A stretch of 45,781 nt of DNA from Streptococcus oralis subsp. tigurinus AZ_3a. Its GTDB lineage: Bacteria; Bacillota; Bacilli; Lactobacillales; Streptococcaceae. Position numbers and translations under genes: made by a program. The stretch spans positions 1 to 45,781 of the forward strand of contig AORU01000016.1 of NCBI GenBank assembly GCA_000344275.1. The letters are read 5' to 3'. This document shows, piece after piece, positions 41,144-45,781 of this stretch. The notes below the pieces were generated by a model. It ran no database searches. It saw only the letters and a program-made list of their open reading frames with translations, and was not told where the DNA came from. Each line of letters opens with the position of its first letter. Positions within the stretch are counted from its first letter, which is position 1.

Positions 41144-42628
41144 TTAAAGTCCTAGATAAGCCTCAACCGCTGCTTGCATGTCAGCAGCTGCCACTGTTGT
41201 CTTATGACGAACTGGAGCTGTTTCAAGCCCATCAACTGCTGGTGGTACTGCAACTCCTGAGATTTCATGTAATTGAGCCAAGGCTTCAAAGTCAGTCAAA
41301 CCAGATTTCCCTGTAACAGACTCTACTGCAACCACTGGGAACTTATATGGACTAGCTGTTGAAGCAATCACTGTCTTAGTCGCATCGCCGGTAGCCGCTT
41401 GGTATTTTCTATAAACAGCTGAGGCAACCGCCGTATGTGGATCCTCGATATAGGCATCTGTATCATAAACACGTTTAATTTCTGCCGCAGTTTCTTCCTC
41501 AGTCGCATATTCAGCTGCAAAGAGTTCCAGAATCTCAGCATCAAAGTCTGTCAATTCATATTGTCCTTGTGCACTCAAGGCATTCATGAGTTCAGCTGTC
41601 TTAACCGCATCGTTCCCCAAAAGATGGAAAATCAAGCGCTCCAAGTTTGAAGATACCAAGATATCCATAGATGGACTAGTTGTTACTTTAAACTCACGTT
41701 TCTTGTCGTAAACACGTGTCTTGAAGAAGTCTGTCAAAACATTGTTGTCATTTGAAGCACAGATCAATTTACCAACTGGCAAACCAATTTGTTTAGCATA
41801 AAAGGCAGCCAAGATATTTCCAAAGTTTCCTGTTGGTACTGTGAAGTTAACCTTTTCACCAGCTACAATTTCACCAGTCTTAACCAACTGAGCGTAAGCA
41901 TAAACATAGTAGACAATCTGTGGTACCAAACGACCAATATTCATAGAGTTAGCTGATGAAAATTGCAACTTATTGGTAGCCAATTTTTCACGAAGGGCTA
42001 CATCGTTAAACATATGTTTCACATTTGTCTGCGCATCGTCAAAGTTGCCATCAATGGCGATAACATGGGTATTGTCGCCAGTCTGGGTAGTCATTTGCAA
42101 CTCTTGTACCTTGCTAACACCATCCTTTGGATAAAAGACGATAATCTCAGTACCAGGTACATCGGCAAACCCTGCCATAGCCGCTTTTCCAGTATCACCA
42201 GATGTCGCTGTCAAAATGACGATTTTGTTCTCCAAACCATGCTTTTTAGCAGCTGTCGTCATAAAGTATGGCAAGATAGACAAGGCCATATCCTTAAAGG
42301 CAATCGTTGAACCATGGAACAATTCCAAGTTGTATTGCCCATCCAGTTTCACCAAAGGCGCAATCGCTGGAGTATCAAACTTGCTATCGTAGGCATTGTT
42401 GATACAGTAGTCCAACTCCTCAGCCGCAAAGTCATCTAAAAATGCAGATAAAACTAACTTAGCCACTTCTTGGTAAGAAGCATCTTTTAATGTGTCAAAG
42501 TTCAAATCCACCTTTGGATAAGTAAGTGGTGTAAACAGACCACCATCCGTCGCCAAACCTTGCAAAATAGCTTGGCTGGCAGTTACTGTATTATTGGCAT
42601 CACGCGTTGATTGATAAACTAATGTCAT
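41144..42628 (-). CDS. thrC: threonine synthase
   Basis: PLP enzyme converting O-phosphohomoserine to threonine. The 494-residue length is that of the long (class II, yeast/E. coli-like) form. Visible are the PLP lysine in GSTIAFKDMA (K112), the phosphate-binding TATSGDTGKAA and VPTGNFGNILAA. AAAGGA lies upstream of the ATG. It is downstream of the broken ligase-like gene but has its own promoter; hom and thrB are not in the window. Confidence 0.95.
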   Translation of the reverse strand: MTLVYQSTRDANNTVTASQAILQGLATDGGLFTPLTYPKVDLNFDTLKDASYQEVAKLVLSAFLDDFAAEELDYCINNAYDSKFDTPAIAPLVKLDGQYNLELFHGSTIAFKDMALSILPYFMTTAAKKHGLENKIVILTATSGDTGKAAMAGFADVPGTEIIVFYPKDGVSKVQELQMTTQTGDNTHVIAIDGNFDDAQTNVKHMFNDVALREKLATNKLQFSSANSMNIGRLVPQIVYYVYAYAQLVKTGEIVAGEKVNFTVPTGNFGNILAAFYAKQIGLPVGKLICASNDNNVLTDFFKTRVYDKKREFKVTTSPSMDILVSSNLERLIFHLLGNDAVKTAELMNALSAQGQYELTDFDAEILELFAAEYATEEETAAEIKRVYDTDAYIEDPHTAVASAVYRKYQAATGDATKTVIASTASPYKFPVVAVESVTGKSGLTDFEALAQLHEISGVAVPPAVDGLETAPVRHKTTVAAADMQAAVEAYLGL

Positions 42629-42659
42629 GAATCTCTATCCTTTATCTATAGTCTCTTCT

Positions 42660-42668
42660 ATTATATCA
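42660..42668 (-). promoter_or_regulatory. thrC promoter (extended -10)
   Basis: TGA-TATAAT on the minus strand (-10 at 42660-42665), 31 bp before the ATG; the -35 is weak. Confidence 0.6.
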
Positions 42669-42703
42669 TGATTTTTCAGAAAATTCTCGCTTTATAACAA
42701 AAA

Positions 42704-43981
42704 TTATAACCCCAATTTGTCTCTCAAAGGCTGTAAATAAACCATTTCTTGCTTATCTCTTTTCTCCAGTCCCTCCTCTGCCAGGATGAATAAGTCTTTT
42801 GAAAACTCAGAAATCGCAGCTTCTTCCTCATATGTGAGTTTTTTCCTAGAAAATTGCCGTCTCAATGACTTGTAATCACGACCAAATGTGATAAAAAATA
42901 GAGCCTTTTGCAAATAAGCTTCTAATTGATCTAAATTCACCAACAAACCTAAGTGAAAAGCCGTCGCAGCAAAGGTCCGATTCAAGGGTTGCGTACACAC
43001 ACTACGAAATTCAATAGTTCCTCGAGTCGTTAAGTCTTGGTACTGGTAACTACGATGAGTTTCAAAATCCTTCTCCTAAGGATAAAGAAGAATCTCCTCC
43101 CCATCAAGAGCAAAGGCATGAATTTCAGGGGTTCCTAAATAATCTTTTGCTCGAATTGGATAAAAATAATAGGTTTCACCATCCCGCTCTGCTGTAAAAA
43201 TCGCAGAATGATTTAGATAGTCAAAAAAATCAGCTTCATCTTTAAAGAGTCTAGCATTGACACCAATGTTCTCTGGATAGATACCATGCATGGATTCTTC
43301 CCAAAAAATATCTCTCGAAATTTTGGTATCCCAATCTGCCCCCGAAAACTCAGAATTTGCAAACAAATAAGCTTTGGCAGCTTCAATCTGAGTAAAAGCG
43401 TTGATAACACGCAGGTAGTTGGACCTTGAAACGTCCAGTTGAACCTGACTACCGCAGATAAAGGCTCCATACTCAGGAAAATCGTGTAAATCTCTACTAG
43501 TCTTACTTCTACTTAAGTTCAAGTAAGCCATCAACATCTGATAGCGGGGATAAGTCACTGGACAATTCTCATTTTTATCCCAGTTGGGATGAATGCCGCA
43601 GCCAACAATAGCATGATTAGCTTCACCCAACTTATTCTGAATCGTAGCCATATAGAAGTTAAAGCGTTCTTCTACCTCTTGGATCGATTCAGCCTTTCCA
43701 AATGCAAACTCAATTGTCGTATAAGCAACCTCAAATAAGATCGTATCTTGGCTGACTGGATCAAGTAACTGAATTGGATTCCCAAAATCATCCACTTTTT
43801 CGATAGTAAAACCCAGTACTGATGGTAAATACCGAAAGAGATCCTTAACAACTTCACCATTTGTAGCTTTACCCTCTAAATTTACAATAGGATATTCTAA
43901 CTCAATCCCAATAAATAAATTTGGGTTCTCTTTTATATTCTTTAAGTAACGTTTCTTTAGTAATTCAACAGACCGAGACAT
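42704..43981 (-). pseudogene. glutamate-cysteine-ligase-like gene broken by one amber codon
   Basis: The reading frame has 425 sense positions, interrupted only by TAG at 43076-43078 (codon 302); the frame is otherwise open and conserved-looking. The part before the stop has the ATP-grasp-unrelated GCS2/GshA-type features FIGIELEYPIVN (23-34) and GSQVQLDVSRSNY. The part after it continues directly with DLTTRGTIEFRSVCTQP, an arginine-containing active-site-type motif of the same family. Without the C-terminal third the enzyme is unlikely to work. The family makes gamma-glutamylcysteine or related gamma-glutamyl compounds; the exact product here is unknown. Sequencing error, recent mutation or suppression are all possible. 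It has an apparent promoter (TGG-TATAAT, -10 at 44030-44035). Confidence 0.8.
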
Positions 43982-44029
43982 TAATCACCCAAACTCTTTC
44001 ATAATCAAAATAAATTGTGAATAAATAAT

Positions 44030-44038
44030 ATTATACCA
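44030..44038 (-). promoter_or_regulatory. promoter of the ligase-like gene
   Basis: Extended -10 TGG-TATAAT on the minus strand (-10 at 44030-44035), 48 bp before the ATG. Confidence 0.55.
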
Positions 44039-44079
44039 AAAATCTAAGCAAAAAAGATTAGAATGGCACTCAAAAATAA

Positions 44080-44129
44080 GGCTCTATAATATTTGTAGTG
44101 GGTAAATCCCCTATAGATATTATGGAGCC
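44080..44129. repeat. 50-bp hairpin at the left end of the ISL3 remnant
   Basis: GGCTCTATAATAT and ATATTATGGAGCC are the outer arms of a long imperfect palindrome with TAG/CTA pairing inside. On the plus strand TATTTTTG follows, so it can act as a terminator that shields the element from outside transcription. Confidence 0.75.
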
Positions 44130-44219
44130 TATTTTTGTGTGATAAATTGTAAAATATAGTGCAACAAAAAACTCATAGCGTTTCATTGGTGTAAACTGTA
44201 AGTAACCACACAAACTATC

Positions 44220-44605
44220 ATCCGAAATTACTTTCTTCACTACGATAGAATCGTTCGCTGTCAGGTGAAAATCATTACGATGGATATGTTTAGTCCTTAC
44301 TATGACTTAGCTAAACAGCTTCGCTTTCGAATTTCTAGGCTCAGGCTCACTGAGGAGAATCTAAAGCAGGTTCATCCTCTTTTTCAGACTGTCTTTAAAA
44401 CCTTCCTCAAGGACAAAGAGAAAATCGTCAACGCTCTTCAGTTACCCTATTCTAATGCAAAATTAGAAGCGACTAATAATCTCATCAAACTTATCAAGCG
44501 AAATGCCATTAGTTTTAGGAACTTTGAGAAGTTCAAAAACGGATTTTCATCGCTCTCAACATCAAAAAAGAAAGGACGAAATTCATCCTTTCTCGATCTT
44601 AGCTG
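44220..44605 (+). pseudogene. ISL3-family transposase remnant
   Basis: Coding sequence is recognisable from about 44220 (NYFLHYDRIVRCQVKI) without a proper start. It continues through ITMDMFSPYYDLAKQL, then jumps directly to KQVHPLFQTVFKTFLKDKEK, so the central region with most of the catalytic core is deleted. After LEATNNLIKLIKRNAISFRN the frame is lost: the A run at 44535-44539 is one base short, and restoring one A gives the usual ISL3 C-terminus (RIFIALNIKKERTKF). It cannot encode an active transposase. Confidence 0.85.
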
Positions 44606-44680
44606 ACTTCAACCCACTACAGTTGACAAAGAGCCGTAATTTTTAGTAACTCAAGCAAATACAGATAATCAGATAAAAGA

Positions 44681-44708
44681 AAAGACAAGGCCTAGAAACC
44701 TTGTCTTT
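44681..44708 (-). terminator. terminator of the rRNA/tRNA transcription unit
   Basis: AAAGACAAGG and CCTTGTCTTT pair with a short loop, followed by a T-rich stretch on the minus strand, 8 bp after the last tRNA. Confidence 0.85.
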
Positions 44709-44715
44709 AATACTA

Positions 44716-44799
44716 TACCGGCGGCCGGGGTCGAACCGGCACGTCCTTGCGGACACTGGATTTTGAGTCCAGCGCGTCTGCCAATTCCGCCACGCCGGC
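44716..44799 (-). tRNA. tRNA-Leu (CAA)
   Basis: Cloverleaf with acceptor GCCGGCG, anticodon loop CTCAAAA (anticodon CAA), a long variable arm and GGTTCGA in the T arm. CCA is not encoded; discriminator A. Last gene of the array. Confidence 0.93.
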
Positions 44800-44808
44800 A
44801 AATAGTAA

Positions 44809-44880
44809 CTGGGGTAGCTGGATTCGAACCAACGCATGAGGGAGTCAAAGTCCCTTGCCTTACCGCTTGGCTATACCCCA
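44809..44880 (-). tRNA. tRNA-Gln (TTG)
   Basis: Acceptor TGGGGTA/TACCCCA, anticodon loop CTTTGAC (anticodon TTG), discriminator G, no encoded CCA. Confidence 0.94.
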
Positions 44881-44893
44881 ATAATATAAAATA

Positions 44894-44967
44894 GGCGAGT
44901 GATGGGGATCGAACCCACGCATGCCAGAGCCACAATCTGGTGTGTTAACCACTTCACCACACCCGCC
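44894..44967 (-). tRNA. tRNA-His (GTG)
   Basis: Has the extra 5' G of histidine tRNAs opposite a C73, and anticodon loop TTGTGGC (anticodon GTG). A Tgt/queuosine target. No encoded CCA. Confidence 0.94.
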
Positions 44968-44980
44968 ATAATTTTATTAA

Positions 44981-45051
44981 CACGGGCAGTAGGAATTGAA
45001 CCCACACTGAAGGTTTTGGAGACCTTAGTTCTACCTTTAAACTATGCCCGT
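44981..45051 (-). tRNA. tRNA-Trp (CCA)
   Basis: Acceptor ACGGGCA/TGCCCGT, anticodon loop CTCCAAA (anticodon CCA), discriminator G. The 3' CCA tail is not encoded. Confidence 0.94.
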
Positions 45052-45062
45052 AACTAAAGCAA

Positions 45063-45143
45063 TGGAAGGGGAGGGATTCGAACCCCCGAACCCGAAGGAG
45101 CGGATTTACAGTCCGCCGCGTTTAGCCTCTTCGCTACCCTTCC
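45063..45143 (-). tRNA. tRNA-Tyr (GTA)
   Basis: Acceptor GGAAGGG, anticodon loop CTGTAAA (anticodon GTA), a long variable arm as in bacterial Tyr tRNA, discriminator A. A Tgt/queuosine target. Confidence 0.94.
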
Positions 45144-45160
45144 AAGTTATAAATAAGATA

Positions 45161-45233
45161 TGGCGCGAGACGGAATCGAACCGCCGACACATGGAGCTTC
45201 AATCCATTGCTCTACCAACTGAGCTACCGAGCC
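45161..45233 (-). tRNA. tRNA-Phe (GAA)
   Basis: Anticodon loop TTGAAGC (anticodon GAA). The acceptor GGCTCGG pairs with TCGCGCC, leaving a T-C mismatch at the fourth pair and a G-T at the last. Discriminator A. Confidence 0.92.
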
Positions 45234-45237
45234 AATA

Positions 45238-45311
<74 letters not shown>

Positions 45312-45321
45312 TTAATATAAA

Positions 45322-45411
45322 AGGAGGATGTGGGATTCGAACCCACGCACGCTTTTACACGCCTGACGGTTTTCAAGACCGTTCCCTTCAGCCGGACTTG
45401 GGTAATCCTCC
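45322..45411 (-). tRNA. tRNA-Ser (TGA)
   Basis: Acceptor GGAGGAT/ATCCTCC, anticodon loop CTTGAAA (anticodon TGA) and a long variable arm. The discriminator base is T, where G is usual for bacterial serine tRNAs. Confidence 0.93.
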
Positions 45412-45417
45412 AACAAA

Positions 45418-45489
45418 TAGTCCGTACGGGATTCGAACCCGTGTTACCGCCGTGAAAAGGCGGTGTCTTAACCCCTTGACCAACGGACC
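45418..45489 (-). tRNA. tRNA-Glu (TTC)
   Basis: Acceptor GGTCCGT/ACGGACT, anticodon loop TTTTCAC (anticodon TTC), discriminator A. Its first five bases equal the last five of the window's left edge on the minus strand. Confidence 0.94.
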
Positions 45490-45500
45490 ATATCCATAGA

Positions 45501-45574
<74 letters not shown>

Positions 45575-45609
45575 AAGTTTAAAAAACTTGGTAATTGAAC
45601 AAAGTTCAA

Positions 45610-45680
45610 AGCGGGTGACGAGAATCGAACTCGCGACAACAGCTTGGAAGGCTGTAGTTTTACCACTAAACTACACCCGC
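45610..45680 (-). tRNA. tRNA-Gly (TCC)
   Basis: Acceptor GCGGGTG/CACCCGC, anticodon loop CTTCCAA (anticodon TCC), discriminator T, as in many bacterial glycine tRNAs. Confidence 0.94.
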
Positions 45681-45685
45681 TAAAA

Positions 45686-45758
45686 TGGGAGTTAACGGGA
45701 TCGAACCGCTGACCCTCTGCTTGTAAGGCAGATGCTCTCCCAGCTGAGCTAAACTCCC
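45686..45758 (-). tRNA. tRNA-Val (TAC)
   Basis: Acceptor GGGAGTT, anticodon loop CTTACAA (anticodon TAC), discriminator A. First tRNA of the array, starting four bases after the presumed end of 5S rRNA. Confidence 0.94.
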
Positions 45759-45762
45759 TCGA

Positions 45763-45781
45763 GCTAAGCGACTTCCATATC
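45763..45781 (-). rRNA. 3' end of a 5S rRNA gene (partial)
   Basis: On the minus strand the last 19 bases read GATATGGAAGTCGCTTAGC, which closely resembles the end of streptococcal 5S rRNA as I remember it (GATATGGTAGTCGCTTAGC). The position, directly before a tRNA-Val that heads a tRNA array, fits an rrn operon. The rest lies outside the window. Confidence 0.65.

Larger units (their letters stand above)
44080..44635 (+). mobile_element. ISL3-family (IS1167-like) remnant, internally deleted
   Basis: Both terminal inverted repeats remain: GGCTCTATAATATTTGTAGT at 44080 and, on the other strand from 44635, GGCTCTTTGTCAACTGTAGT. Only 556 bp lie between them, against about 1.4 kb for intact IS1167-type elements. 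The last third of the transposase gene survives in broken form. Eight-base flanks show no target-site duplication. Confidence 0.85.

Noticed and set aside
43076..43078. The TAG in the ligase-like gene as a pyrrolysine codon
   Set aside because: Streptococci are not known to carry pyrrolysine genes and no downstream signal is apparent; a plain nonsense mutation is simpler.
44072..44643. Target-site duplication around the ISL3 remnant
   Set aside because: The 8-base flanks (AAAAATAA and GTAATTTT) do not match.

Overview
This window comes from a Streptococcus of the mitis group (mitis, oralis or pneumoniae relatives). The basis is gene content and order: comX, rpmG-secE-nusG, pbp2a, gap, adhE, tkt, the ula operon, jag-yidC-rnpA, ackA, the comG (cgl) operon, nagA, tgt, a LysM protein, MATE and thrC follow one another as I remember them from pneumococcal genomes. 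The ComX sequence is clearly different from the pneumococcal one as I recall it, so a commensal relative is more likely than S. pneumoniae itself. Composition is low-GC, with Shine-Dalgarno sequences, extended -10 promoters and intrinsic terminators typical of Firmicutes.

Layout. Almost everything is on the minus strand. The left edge (1-70) holds a strong rRNA-type promoter reading out of the window. The right edge holds twelve tRNA genes and what looks like the last bases of a 5S rRNA gene. The window therefore appears to be the whole interval between two ribosomal operons that point the same way. From left to right: competence sigma factor comX; transcription and secretion genes nusG, secE, rpmG; the bifunctional cell-wall synthase pbp2a; a plus-strand pseudouridine synthase; gap; adhE with Rex and CcpA sites; a MORN-repeat membrane protein and a small phosphatase; yajC; tkt; the L-ascorbate catabolism locus (ulaG, ulaR, ulaF-E-D, PTS components IIA, IIB, IIC); a hypothetical gene; jag-yidC-rnpA; ackA; two methyltransferases; the seven-gene comG DNA-uptake pilus operon with its ComX box; a DUF1033 gene; nagA; an OatA-like acyltransferase; tgt; a DUF975 membrane protein; a DUF1304/MarR pair; a DUF2262-like gene; a LysM protein; a HAD hydrolase and MATE exporter; thrC; a glutamate-cysteine-ligase-like gene broken by one amber codon; an ISL3-family remnant; and the tRNA array.

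How it works together. Two halves of the competence cascade are here: comX encodes the alternative sigma factor and comGA-GG is one of its target operons. Central carbon and fermentation genes (gap, tkt, adhE, ackA) sit with sugar-specific operons (ula, nag), and their upstream regions carry recognisable CcpA, Rex and NagR-type sites. Two ula promoters share a 39-bp dyad element at the same distance from their -10 boxes, a good candidate UlaR operator.

No CRISPR array, prophage, toxin-antitoxin or defence system is visible, and I see no wholly novel system. The most interesting signals are regulatory: the duplicated ula dyad, a group of apparently leaderless genes (including both plus-strand genes), and promoters whose -35 boxes lie inside hairpins at the 3' end of the gene upstream. 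All sites were found by eye; none has been scored by a program.
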